Below are positions 37,373-50,500 of a stretch of 64,000 nucleotides of DNA, piece by piece (within the stretch, counting starts at the first letter, position 1; every line of letters starts with the position of its first letter). Source of the DNA: Styela clava (Eukaryota > Chordata > Ascidiacea > Stolidobranchia > Styelidae); NCBI RefSeq assembly GCF_964204865.1, contig NC_135254.1, forward strand, positions 11,103,001 to 11,167,000, written 5' to 3'. The notes under the pieces were generated by a model that was not told the DNA's origin, did no database searches, and worked only from the letters and a program-made list of their open reading frames with translations. Both the position numbers and the translations under genes were made by a program.

Positions 37373-38442
37373 TTCCGCGTTGATTTGAAATCTTTTTTGA
37401 TGGCTTGAATATTACTTTTTATACAAATCAATTTGTTATTCTGAATAGACTATATAAATTGAATTAAAATCCCACCACAAAATTCTCATGTGATGTTGAC
37501 CCAGTTCAGATTTACCAATACCATTTTAAAGCTGTTCCCAGGGTAACACCGTAGAAAGAGCAAGAAATGGCAAGAAATCAAACCATATCCGTCCACCGTT
37601 GTTTTCAAATTTTTCCTGCTATTTCTTTTCTGCACTCGGTATTAAACTACGTTCAATATCAGACTTTGCATCTGTCAAACCAAAAACCTGACAACTGTCC
37701 GTCTGAACCAGTGTCTCTTAACCTGGGTTCAATCGAACCTCTGGGTTTCGGTGGAGCTGTTCCATGGGTCTGACAGAGGTCCGCTGAAATATTGGTATAT
37801 CAGCTTTCAAACTCCCACGTATAAACAACTCATAAAATAGCTTAACTACGTGTTATTTCGCCCATATATAACCATTGACTGTTATAGTCTACTACGTGTA
37901 TAGTCCAACAGTCATTAGGAACTCGTATCGTCATTCGTCACAGATGTTGCACAGACGTTTTGGTGTAATACTCGTACGCTAGCGTTTTAGCTGTTGTCTT
38001 CTAGAAGTGAGTATACCGATATGAATATGACATCAGCGCTTGTTTAAATTTTACTGAATTCCCAATAACGAATATTACAGTGTGTTGCTTAAAATTATCA
38101 TCTCACGTTCTGGACAACTTTAATAGGGGTATTTATAATTTGTTTATTTTTATAAAAAGATGGGTAAATACTTTTATCCACATCTCGCAGTTTGAATGTT
38201 GATAAATAAATGGATTGAGCCAATAACATTTTCAATCAATCAAAGACTTTTTGTTAACGTCATTGTGGCGTAACGATGATTTTTCGAACACAGTGTAGGG
38301 GGATCTAAGGTTACGCCACAATGATTAATTTTAATCTTCTAGACAAAAAATTTTCGAAGTTTTTGCTGTAGAAGTTGTACGGGTCGAAAAAAACTTCGAA
38401 AAAAACGGGTCGAAAAATAAAATCGCAATTCCCGAAGCTAAA

Positions 38443-38870
38443 AGTATATGAACTCAACTTCCGATATCATACTACAAACGAAGTAAATTTGTCTATAATA
38501 TAGTACAAAATATTGTTGCAAATTGAATGCCGAGAATTACAAAGAGTAATTTGGAGTTTTATTTTGTATTCTATCTGCAAATTTATCTTGTAAGGAAACA
38601 AATGCAATTTAAAAAAAATATATTCAAACTATCATCTTTATTAAAACTAGTGTCGGAAATATTCTACGCTTGCAAATATACAAAATATACGCTTCAAAAA
38701 TATGCTTCAAAATACGTTTACAGTTATATAAAGCGCAATTTTTCATATATACTCATGTGAACTCAACATGTGAACAGTATATGAACTCAACTTCCGATAT
38801 CATACTACAAACGAAGTAGACTTGTCTATAACATAGTACAAAATATTGTTGCAAATTGAATGCCGAGAAT
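38443..38870 (+). repeat. 95-bp direct duplication with 333-bp spacing
   Basis: 38443-38537 and 38776-38870 share AGTATATGAACTCAACTTCC through AATTGAATGCCGAGAAT with only a few substitutions. Intervening sequence is AT-rich and non-coding. Could be a segmental duplication or ends of a decayed element. Confidence 0.75.
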
Positions 38871-40698
38871 ACTCATATTCTCAAATATATGTTATGTGAT
38901 ATTATTCAATTGTTCCTGGTGATGCACAGGAAATGCTTAATATTTGGAGCCGAAAGACCGCTACATGCCCTTGCATACCCGCCATCGTTGGCAGTGAAAA
39001 TGATATTTCTTCGAAATTTAGCGTCTGGTATTGTACTAATTCTGAACTATTATTTTTTTCAGTATATAGATTCAATGTTACTCGATCTACGCGGAAATAT
39101 TTTTACTATTTGAAAAATATGTTAAATTTACACCTGAGAGACTGATTTTCCACCTTATAATGAAAGTGGTGAAGTGACACTATGATGGCGCGGCCAATAA
39201 ATTATTATCATTATTACGTTGTTGTGTAAAGGCAGATGGGAGTGGTCCAATCCTCAGCTCGATCTCTATCACATCCTCTTTATGAGATGACCTGATCTTC
39301 ACTCGCAGTAACGAATACAAATATATCTGACTTCACCGGCACACAATTGATATATTATTGCCAACTTGATCGTCAAAATTAGTACAGTATCTTACGGATA
39401 TATACTGTTACTTTCAGTCTTGCGTAATCTCCCTTTCTTTTTTAATACAAAACCGTGACGTATACATATATATAAGAAAGTGGGTCTCTGAGTTATGTAC
39501 TATCAAGCATGGCAGGAGATCTAATCTTGATTGTCCTATCACAACAATATGTTTTGTCCCGGGGCTACGACCAGCTACGTGTATAACGCACAGCCGCTAA
39601 GAATTGTTACGACCAAGTCGTTTTGTCCTAAATCAAAGAAACTGACCTAAATCCGATTTCAGCTAATAATAATTATTTACCCGAATTACCTACATTGAAT
39701 AAACTTGATATATCATTATCCCTACAACACTCTAGATGATTTTACACAATTTATTTGATTGGTTGCAATAGAGTTACTAATTTGCCAAATATCCTAACCT
39801 GTAGCACGCGAACAAAAAGAGAAGACAAATTCGCTTTTAAATTAGCAGTACATACAATTGCGTGGATGTAATAACAAATAAATGCTATTGTATGTAGTTT
39901 ATTATACGTACTTCGTAAAGTTAGGGTGTAATTTAAATATTTTTTAGAAATTAACGAAAACGAACAATATCATTTTTACCTTTCTATGTTGATCTTATCC
40001 ATGCCTGCAACCCTTTCTGCTAATAGCTGAGTACCAGCGAGAAAATTTATACAGTATATTATACAAACATTTCTTTTTAGAAACCTAATCTTCGAAACAG
40101 GATAACCTTCTGAAGCATAAGTATATATTTATATATACAGTATATATTTAGTGAGAGTGTTATTGCAAGGTTAGAAGAGTATCGACCGAGTTATATTAGA
40201 ATGCATATCCATTCCATCTTGCTGGAATTTTCAATATCGAGTTATATTATCTACGTCTTTTCCCTCTCTGAGTTAGAATACTTACCACAATGCAATCATC
40301 ACAATCAATTTTTATCTAAGACTACCTACCTCCTTGCTTAAAATGGAAATAACTTGAAGATATACAGAACACCTTTTATATACAAACCAGTATATTTCAA
40401 AATTGATAAGCTGTATCCCTGAGATGGCAAACCTTTTTACCCAATGAGTCGCAATATATAATAATCACAAAAAAAAAGAATATTGTTAGTAATGTTCCCA
40501 TCTATGAGAAACCTGCTATGAAATCTATTTTGCAAGTTTTATAATCATTGTCGGGCATTGTGTATTTTGGAGTTTATGTATCAGTGTGCATATAATCAAA
40601 CTATCATCTTTATTAAAACCAATGTCAGAAATATTTCACACTGCATGCTGCATGCGCGGTTACTAGTACTCGATTTTGTGAAATTTATATATGTTTAG

Positions 40699-40904
40699 GT
40701 TCCATTACATTTGAACCCGTAATTTGAACCCACGACAAATGCACCTGCATACTATTGCACCTATGAAAATTTGCACCAACGGATATTTGAACCCATACTA
40801 ACCCTAACCCATGGATTTTAGCCCCCACATATAGATTTAACCCGCGGATATACGGGTGCAAATGTATGGGTTCAAATGTACGTGGGTTCAAATGTGCTGT
40901 CACC
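40699..40904. repeat. Repeat family B (MITE-like), copy 2
   Basis: Reverse-orientation homologue of 14206-14411, with ACATTTGAACCC / GGGTTCAAATGT ends and internal CCATACTAACCCTAACCCATGG and CCGCGGATAT blocks. Confidence 0.65.
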
Positions 40905-41549
40905 GCGTGAATATGAAAAATCAAAAAGCTTCAACAGCGTTACATGATTTTTGATAAATATTTAGAGCACATTTGAATTTCAATATGAGAGAGTTTATCA
41001 CCGTAATGCGAAGTGCCGATGCGTTTGTTTGCAATAACGCGTGACTTGAGACTTGACGAGTCCCTGAATGAAAAGCATGACGGGACGCATGGGGACCAGA
41101 GAGTCTTTGGTTTGACATTTCAACTATATATATATATAAATAAAATAGGCTTGAAGGAAATAAATATTCCCCACACAGACGTAACGACAAAAAAAAAACG
41201 ATTATATCCACCCAATGCATTGCACTACATGTGCAGCACTTTATCATAAAAGCTTAAATCTTATATTTTCATTCATTTAGCTTTCTTTTGACAGTAGTTT
41301 CAGTTCGAATGATTGAAAATGACTGTAAACTGATTTTTCTTCACTAAACGTTAAATATTTGTTTTGTTTTACGCGCGATACTATCTCGGAGGTTCAAAAT
41401 CGTTGAATACAACAGTCGAAAAAATCGGGACTGTTATGAAGAGATTTACAGAATAATACTTGCGTATTTTTTTTCCAAAAATCCTTTTGATTTGAGACTG
41501 CACTTTTTAAACCTTCTGAATAAAAATAAAATGGTTTCAATCAACCGGA

Positions 41550-41555
41550 TTTATT
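41550..41555 (-). terminator. Candidate poly(A) signal (AATAAA) of the fibrinogen-domain gene
   Basis: On the minus strand it begins only about 10 bp after the stop codon at 41566, implying a very short 3' untranslated region. Confidence 0.45.
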
Positions 41556-41565
41556 TATGTGGAAA

Positions 41566-44500
41566 TTAGGAGCCTGAATTGACAAAGGGACATTCGAAAC
41601 CAGCTCGACATAATTGCATTTCGATTCTGGTATAGTTGGCAAATGTGCCTGATTCACCAAACCAGGTAACGCCGTTGCCTTTGTGGTAAGGCCCATTCAA
41701 ACTGCAATCATCATCTTCATTTAACCACCACCAAAACGACCATCCACTGTTGTAATTTCCAGATCCTGTCGAATTAGTGAATTTCTTGGACTTCATGACA
41801 TCTGCATTACCTGTAAAATTGCTATTGAGGTTGTCGTAATCTCTAATTTCAATGGCGTTTTCATCATCTGTGCTCGATTGAGCTTTTATAAAGAATTTTC
41901 TGAAAATAAAAATTCAGTAAACTGTTCATTTTCAAAATTTGTGCAATGTATACTGTTTTGATTTAAAAGTAATAATATACAACGACCCTAAAATCGTCCT
42001 ATAGCAATTTATTCTATTCGAGCCACCGTGCAGATGACATGACATTCAAATTCATAAATTTAGCCATACATTTCGCATTAACCAATTTCGATTGAAAGGG
42101 GGTAACTTACTTTTGCAAAATATCATATATTTTTGTCATATTTTGCAAATGAGCCCTAAAATAATCTTTGATGTATAGGTAAACATTGTGATTTTATCAT
42201 TGATGGCATTCGTTTATTTTATATTAATTAAAGTTGTCAGTAATAGAAAATTTTTTTATGGTTCATTCGATAGCTTTTGAAAGATAATAAAAATAAAAAT
42301 AAAATATTCGCACTCACTTATAAACCAGAATGTATTGTTTCCCGTATTTTGTCGTCATTTTTATCAATAGTTTGCCGTCTCCCTGAGATGTATGGATTAA
42401 TCTCTTCATTTTTTGTAAACCTATAGTTATTGAAAGTAGCAAACAGTTATTGAAAGGTTGCATTGTGAAATCGTTCTGAGTTCTTCACCTCACGCCAACA
42501 GAATATTACAATATTGCATAATCTCTTTCGCATCACAACGATTAGGGCTAATATTGAACTGCTAAACTTTCTATTCCATGCGTGTTGTAAGTGAAAAAGG
42601 TAAATTTATTCCTAGATCAGAAGACATAAATTGAAGTGTGGTGCAACTTCAGCGTACGTTCTTGAAAGCTCACTCACCAAGCCAAAAGCTTCCGTTTTTC
42701 AAGTCACCGAATCCTGTTTTATAATCAGATAAGGGTCGACTGAAGTTGGCTCCGGTGTCCGCTGCTACACGTCGTTGGAATACCTGTTATTAATTATATT
42801 ATTAACCTTTCCTCTCGATGTAAGTATTTAAGACCATGTCTTGTCTAATGCACGCAATATTACCCAACCATTCTTTATCATTTGTTCTTTGCAGATATCG
42901 ATATGCAAGTTAAACTTGTTTGGTACTCCCCAAGTATGTGAACCAAGATGGCGGACACAGGAACGTAGTATGTGTACCAGGTTAGGGTTAGACCATAATT
43001 TCATGTACAAATACTACGGGAATCACTTGGCTAGTCCCCGAACTCGTAATAGAACTAAAATAGGGAAAATTGTCATAAAATTATGGCCTAACCCTAACCT
43101 TGGTACACATACTACCTTCCAGTGTCTGCCATCTATGTCCACATACTTTTGGCATTGCTTTTTATTACATTTCATTTTAGATAATCAGTTTACAGACTCA
43201 TATTATAATGAATTCATCAACAGGTTGTATCTGGCGTATCCATTCGATATTTCACTTCGTTGTCAGTAAGATATTCAAAATCTTTACAGAAAAATGGGAC
43301 ATAAGTTATTAAGATAAGAGTATTTTTTAATAATGTTTCGACTTACTATCCAGTTATCAGTGCAGTCGACATCGTTGTAACAACTGCAAATCACTCCAAA
43401 GCCCGGACTATTCTCGTCTGGCTGAAGATGTGCTAATATGTCGATGCCGCTATTGTAACCAGTACATGCTTCTTTGCAGGTTTTAACTGAAACAAAAGCA
43501 CATTTATATATATTGGACAAATATCACCTTAAAATTAGTGACAATTATTCTGAATTAATAAACCAATAAAAGAGATCAACAATGACCCGAGTATTATATT
43601 CAATCTCATATATGTGAAGATCATGGACAATTCTCATTCGTGAGTAACATCATCATGTTAACAATCATGTTAAAAGAATATTTGCTGAAATGTTCCATTT
43701 AGCAAATCGACTTTGAATCTACAACAATAATTATTTTATTATAAAGCATAAATACCCTCCACAGACGCCGGAAATAACTTCATTTCAACCACACTTAAGT
43801 CAGTTTCATTTCCCCAGGAGATACAATGCGGTCCTTTCACAAAAAAAAAGTTTTTTAATTTAATTGACAAAAGTACTTTTTATGATGTAAAATTTCGTAT
43901 TCAAAATAAAAATAAATGAATCGTATTAGTTTTTATTCACTCATATTAAACGTAGCTATAAATGTTAAATTATTTCCTACTTAGACTGGACGATTGCGAT
44001 AACACAATGCTCCCTCCCTTCTTTCGTTAAAATATACTTCTAGTTTTGTGGTCACATTGGTAGTATCTAGATTTTAGATTAGTGGTTCCCAAACGATTGT
44101 ATCATTTTGTAATTGTTTTATCTAAATGTAATATATTTTTCAAACCTTTTAAAGTGAAAGTGAATATTCACGTAGTAAACGACGATTTACTGAAAGTGGT
44201 TTTGGTAAATTATTTTTTTTGTTTTCAATTTGACCCAATTATGGATACACCTCAAGCTAGCAAAAAAATAATTGAAAAAAAAAACTTCAGGAATTAAATG
44301 TAATGCAAAGTACATGAAGAAGGTGACAGTTTTGATGAAAAATGGGAGTTGCAATATTTCTGCATTTCTCAAAATTCTAAAGCACATTCCATCAGTGCAC
44401 TGAAAGAATACAATACAAGTCGACATTATCAGAATAAGCCAAGCAGTCATTATGACAAATTTAAAGATCAAGTTCGAACAGAAAATTTAATGTGTTTGTA

Positions 44501-47500
44501 TATTATTATATTTATACAACTACCTAGTTACGAAAAATTAATATATATCAATCATAACTCAAGCGGTCCTATACCACGTAATGGTAAGAAATGTCAAGAA
44601 ACGCGGCGAGAAATGTCTGGTCCGAAAAGTCAATCATTTGTTTGTTTACTGATCTATACATGAAATGATGAACGTAATATTTTTGCATTACTGAAATTAT
44701 TCAAACATTCTCAACGATCCAGATTAACCGATGATCATGTGACCTCGTTAATTAGAGTTGGTACTATAAAATCATTTCAACTTGATATTGATAAGCTGGA
44801 GACACAAAAGAGATGCCAAACGCCAGGACATATGTGATAGGAAAAAAATATTGATTTTATTTTGTAGTATTTTTATAAATTTTCAGTTTTACATATTTAG
44901 CTTAGGTCATTTTTAGTGTATGTATTATTCTTTCCTTATCAAAACTTTGTTCAAAAATGTTTCGGAAAGTTGACAAAAAAATTGTGATTTTTTGTAATAA
45001 ATACAGTAAATTGCAATAATAGTGAAATGTAAAAATTAGTATGTAAATGGCATTTGAAATTTAAGAACAGAACAAAACTTTATTCGGCTGTTTAATTGCA
45101 TCACAGTATATGTCACAAACCACATCTATCTGAAATACGCTTCAAGTAAACATTAATAATATATATCAAAAACTGTTTGCGGCCCTTTGCACTTACCAAA
45201 ATGCAATGCGGCCCTCGAAAACCCACGAGTTAGGCCCCCCCTGTTCTAGATAGCACATGTAACTTACTATACCTTGGTCGTCGTAAACACCGTTCAAGTT
45301 TGACAATGAACTTGAATCAGTACTGTCAGTAGGAACAAACCACCAACCAGATGAATAGTTTTTGTTAAAATTAATTTTAAACACTGGGTTCTTATTTGTC
45401 TGAGATGTTAAGTAGTTTCTCATAGAAGAGTTTTCATCTTTTTGTCCGACAACAAGGCGGTATTCATTGGTTGCATTGTATACTCTCACATACCTGAAAT
45501 ACAACAAAGGTGTGATGATTCTACCAAACAAGTATGCAAAGCTTAAATAAATGGAAATTATAAACCACAGTACCGGTAGCGTACGCAACTCACGCGAAAA
45601 TGTGTCTGATCACGGAGTTCGCAAATTCAAAACGGAGGACAGCCTTAACGCTGGCTGTCCTGCTTGGCGGAATTAAAACGGTGTTGCCATGAATAGAAAT
45701 AAAATAGCCAGATTTTGAGGGAATTATTAGATCACACGGGATTCATTGAAAAGTTGAGAACAAATTAAAATCATAGTCTTCTAGCGACAACAACAATCTT
45801 TAAATCCTTAAAATTTTCAAAGCAATTGATTTAGTAGTTGGAAAGGAAAGCGATTTTTCACAGCAACAACAATAACAACAAGAAGAAAAAGAAAAGAATG
45901 CTAACAACAACAACATAATAATAAAAAACGATCCATGGGTCTACTTCGTTTCCAATGACTACTTTAAAACTGGCACAAAGTCATAAACTAACAACAAAGC
46001 ACATCAACAACTCACTTGAACCGGATGTACCGATGATGAACATCTGTAGAACTTCTCTTGAATTCAATTTGCAGTTTAGCAGGTGAACCATGAGGTAAAT
46101 AGTTGGTTAATTGGTGAATCTTTTTGAGGCCTAACAAAGGAAAAATAATGTATCATAAAAAATAAATAATATATTACCATGTCATTCGATTTGAATTCAA
46201 AAAACAATTGCAATGTTGCAATTGAAATTTATTTTCATAAAAGTTCGTACTTGATGCACCGAGAAAACAAAGCACAATTAATATGTTCACCGAGTTGCAA
46301 AACAAGGGGCAAAAATTAATCATACATCTATTAAAACTAATTTATTCATTGCTACGTAAATTCAACTTGAATAATGCGTTTTGCAAAATTTCGCAAAATT
46401 TTACTTCATGCTTTTCCTTTTTTTACCTCTTTTTATTTTATAAACTTACCAAGCCAATAACTCATTGAGTTTACACCAGATGTGAACCCACGCTCATATT
46501 CTCTGAAGGTTTTATTGAAGTCGTCACTGTCATTGACTCTACGTTGTATTATCTGTTAATAATGAATAATTTTGAAATTATAATTAGGTACGGAGACGGA
46601 GTTCAATATAAAAAAGAGATCACAGTTTTCAAATAGAAATGTTTTTACTGGTATAATATAAATAACAACAGTAGTTCTGTACTTGACCAAACTAATAATA
46701 CATGATTAATATATACTTGTCTGCGATACTTACCACCCAACCGTATGTACTCTGTAAATTAGGCGATGCCTGCGTACAGTCACAGTAAAGTTTTTGGTAC
46801 TCGCCTGAAAAATATGTATCCGTAAATTTTATACTGTTTGCCTGCGCATACTTTTATTTATTGTTTTAGGATTTCTCTCGGTCTCAGGGGACCCTACTTA
46901 CGGCCTTCACGTCAATATATTTACATCGAATACTGTTGCTTGGAAAACACCAAGAACTACTTCTATAGGATACTCCAGTATATATAGATTACAAATTTTG
47001 CTACTCATGTAGTATGTGAACCAAGGTGGCTGACACCGGAACGTAGTATGTGTACCAGATTAGAGTTAGGCCATAATTTCAGGTACAAATAACACGGGAG
47101 TCAATTGGCTAGTCCCCGGACTCTTGATAGAACTAACTATAGATAATATTGAGGAAAATTGGAACGAAATTATGTCCTAACCCGAACCTGGTACACATAC
47201 TACGTTTTGATGTCCGCCATCTTGGCTCACATACTACGGGAGCGCTCACATTTTTGAAAAATAATGACACTACGATAACGCAACAAACCTTCAATGAGGA
47301 TTTTGGCAATAATGCCATCTTGTGGAAAGCCATCGGACATGTAAGGCACAGACAAACCGCAAGCATCGATACAATTGGCCGCAAGGGGACCTGAATTTAA
47401 ATAAATATTTTGTTTTGAAATGTTGTCAAATTTTTAAGCATGTTATTTGCTATATACAATTATTAATGATCATGTGTGATACAGATGAAGCAGATTGTCA

Positions 47501-50500
47501 AAAGTGTAGATTCTGGATAATTTATTTTTACCTAAATGACTTCGATGATTTCAGACATATGCCACAAAGATTTTTTTACTCAGAGCTCGAGATTTCTCAT
47601 AAAACAAGGCGTTGAACCCAACATTCAAACTTACGAAAACACTTCTTGTAGGAAAGGCATGTAGGCCGACGTTTCGACTGAACGAGGAGCCGATTATTTC
47701 TGCATCCACATGAAGATATCAAACACCATCGCTGGTGATAATGAACAGATTGATTTGCTTTGGTGCATTGTGGTGGACAGTTGGTGATGTTGTAGTGAGA
47801 TACATCGTAACAAGATTCTGTAGAAATTATCTTTTAACCCGTTTTAAATTACCGCGTGCTATTTATTAGAATTTGTAAATGTTTATAATTTGTGATCTAA
47901 ATTCAGACTTAGATAACCCAAAAAAATTTAATAATCGAAAAATTTGTGAAAATCCATAAAGAATAAGCTTCATTCTTAATTTTTGATTTGTGTCAAAATT
48001 TTTAAACGTAAAAATATGAATTTTAGTTTTTTAAATTTAGATAGATGTTCAATTTATTGATTACTTCAATTACTATTCCAATGTTTGAGATTTTGCTGAT
48101 GTGGTTTTGATTAATCAAATTACTGCCAGCACAAAGTTTGAAATTGGTTATTTTCATTTTATTCTAACAGTACAAAAAGAGACAAATCTTCGTGATTAAT
48201 CGGATTCATTAGCAAGAATGTGAATTTAAAACAAGAAAAGTGTAATGCTAAAAGGCAAAAACTAACCTTCGGGTCGTATTTTCATTTCTACCATTGTGTA
48301 GTAAACATCGTCTGACTGATTTGCAAATATCCCTCCTCTTCCTCGTCCGTCATAATTTCCGTTTAAATTTGATTTCATTGTGTCACCAAACCACCAGCCA
48401 GAATTGTAAATCTAAAAGCAAATATTATGTTTCAGGCACATTTTATGAGTAACCAAGACAAACTTATATATACTATATAAAAGTAGACAGTTAACAACAA
48501 AGTATTAAGAACCGTCATCATTTATACGTAAAATAGGAATATTGTACTGTTTTTGTTACTTACCCTTGAAAGACTGCTGTCGGGGTCTCGGAAGTTGTCA
48601 CGATCAAACGCAGAGAATATCGAGCCATTTTTCATCCAAGGTATGTTGGTCGCGTGATATGTCAGAGGATAATTGTATGTGATGCTACCGACACTAAAAC
48701 CCCTGGAACAAAGTAAATGCAATCATAGAATGAATAAATAAATAAATTACAACAAAACCTAAATGCTTTTAAATAAATCATTATATTTTTCAATTACCAA
48801 TTTTGTTCTGAAGAATTGAATATAGTGTTCACATTGATTTAGAAATGTTCGACGACTTTGTTAGGTTTAGATATTGTGGCAATTAGCGAACACTTCCTCT
48901 ATTTAGTAAGGTTATGCAGTAAGTATCGCAATCAACTCAGCGTTAAACGGAAATTCAAAATAAAATCTTATTTTTGTGTTTCTAATATTTGAAGATATAA
49001 ATTTGAACTCACGTAAACCATGCTTCTTCTATATTCCCGGAATTATCTCGAAGCTTAATTACCAGAAGCGTGTTTGTTTTCGAGAGAACGTGAATGTTTT
49101 TCAGACCTAGGAATTTGGAGAACAATTTTTTATTTTTGTATTCTATTTTTGAATTCTATTTTATGGAATTGAAATTCTGAAACAATAATTGATCACTGGA
49201 GTAAAATTTAATTTAAATACAGTTGATTGAAATATATTGAATATATTTTAAAAGTTTTGAATTTGAAGTTGGCTGCAAGGATGAACCAACAGTAAGTTCT
49301 GCAATAAAGACAATTTCACCTAACCAGAAATTACGTTCAACGTCGCCGAATCCATTTTCGTACTCGGCATATGTTCGATTAAAATTGATTGTGTTGTCTA
49401 TGCGCCGCTGGATAACCTAAAAATATAGTGAGAAATTCAAATTGCAAAATTTACAATTTGGCTTTCGTATGTAATTCAACTCAACGAAATCACTGATTGC
49501 GAATTATCGTTGGATAGACCGCGCCTTCACGACATACCGGTACGTCAAATTGAAAGGTGAATATTTAAACTTAAAGCAACCTACAACATTATTTCAACGC
49601 CATATTAGTCATAAAATAAACTAAGTTACATTGTCGGGATTGCATTGGAACGAGTTCATGTATTTTAATTGACTCGGTCAAATCGAGAGGAAATGGAATG
49701 CGTAGCTGATGCGATTCGATATTCAAAATTTTTCTAAAAATAAAAATATTAGTTTGCACCAAACAATTCAGTTTTTGGTATTAAATATCTATTATTACTA
49801 AATACCTGCAACATTTTTGTAACATGCGACAGTTGAGCAAAAAAAATAAATGTCAAAATTACAGATTCAGAATTAGGTCAATAGTGCATCATAAATTTTA
49901 TATTTTCAATATATTCTTAAATACATTGTATAAAGAGTTTTGGTCAAAGCATTTTTCTAACAAAAAGATTTTTTGTAGCACAATACATAATGAAGTATAC
50001 TTCGGCAACGCTTCAAAACGTGGTATTTGTGTTGAATAGTTCTCGCTCTTTAGTGGTATTGTCTGTTAACGCTTATTCGTTTATGACCAATACAAGGTTT
50101 TTATAGAAACTAAAACGACTGCACAATTTCATTTTTGTACAAGAAATTGTTGGCTATGCAAAACAGTGGGAATAAAAATATGATTTTTTCCCAAGGTATT
50201 TCATTTTTTATTTGTGACGAGAGAGCCTAAACCTGTTCACGTTTAATTTCTCAGGTCAGAGGTCACGTAACAAGATTTTTTCTAAATATATTGCGGAGGA
50301 AAATATTGCATGAGCCATCAAATAATTAGGCTGCGCACATAGATATATTTTGGTCTTGCAGTTTACTAACAAGATTCAAATCAAGTCGAGTTGTTTTGAA
50401 AATAATGAATATAAACGCGAGGTTGTTTAAATTCAGGCTCATGAAATATGCTAAACTAAACTTGTTTGCAACAATGTCGCATCGGTATGCTTTAATTGTA

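Larger units (their letters stand above)
37373..41565. other. Gene-free stretch upstream of GATM
   Basis: Should contain the GATM promoter; no element was recognised. Contains a 95-bp direct duplication (38443-38537, 38776-38870), a family B MITE (40699-40904), and an hAT-like end around 40430 (GGCAAACCTTTTTACCCAATG). A piece near 38626 (ATCATCTTTATTAAAAC..TGTCGGAAATATT) recurs near 40600. No exons found. Confidence 0.45.

Noticed and set aside
38443-38870. Direct repeats considered as LTRs of a retrotransposon
   Set aside because: Only 333 bp apart, with no primer-binding site, polypurine tract or coding sequence between them.
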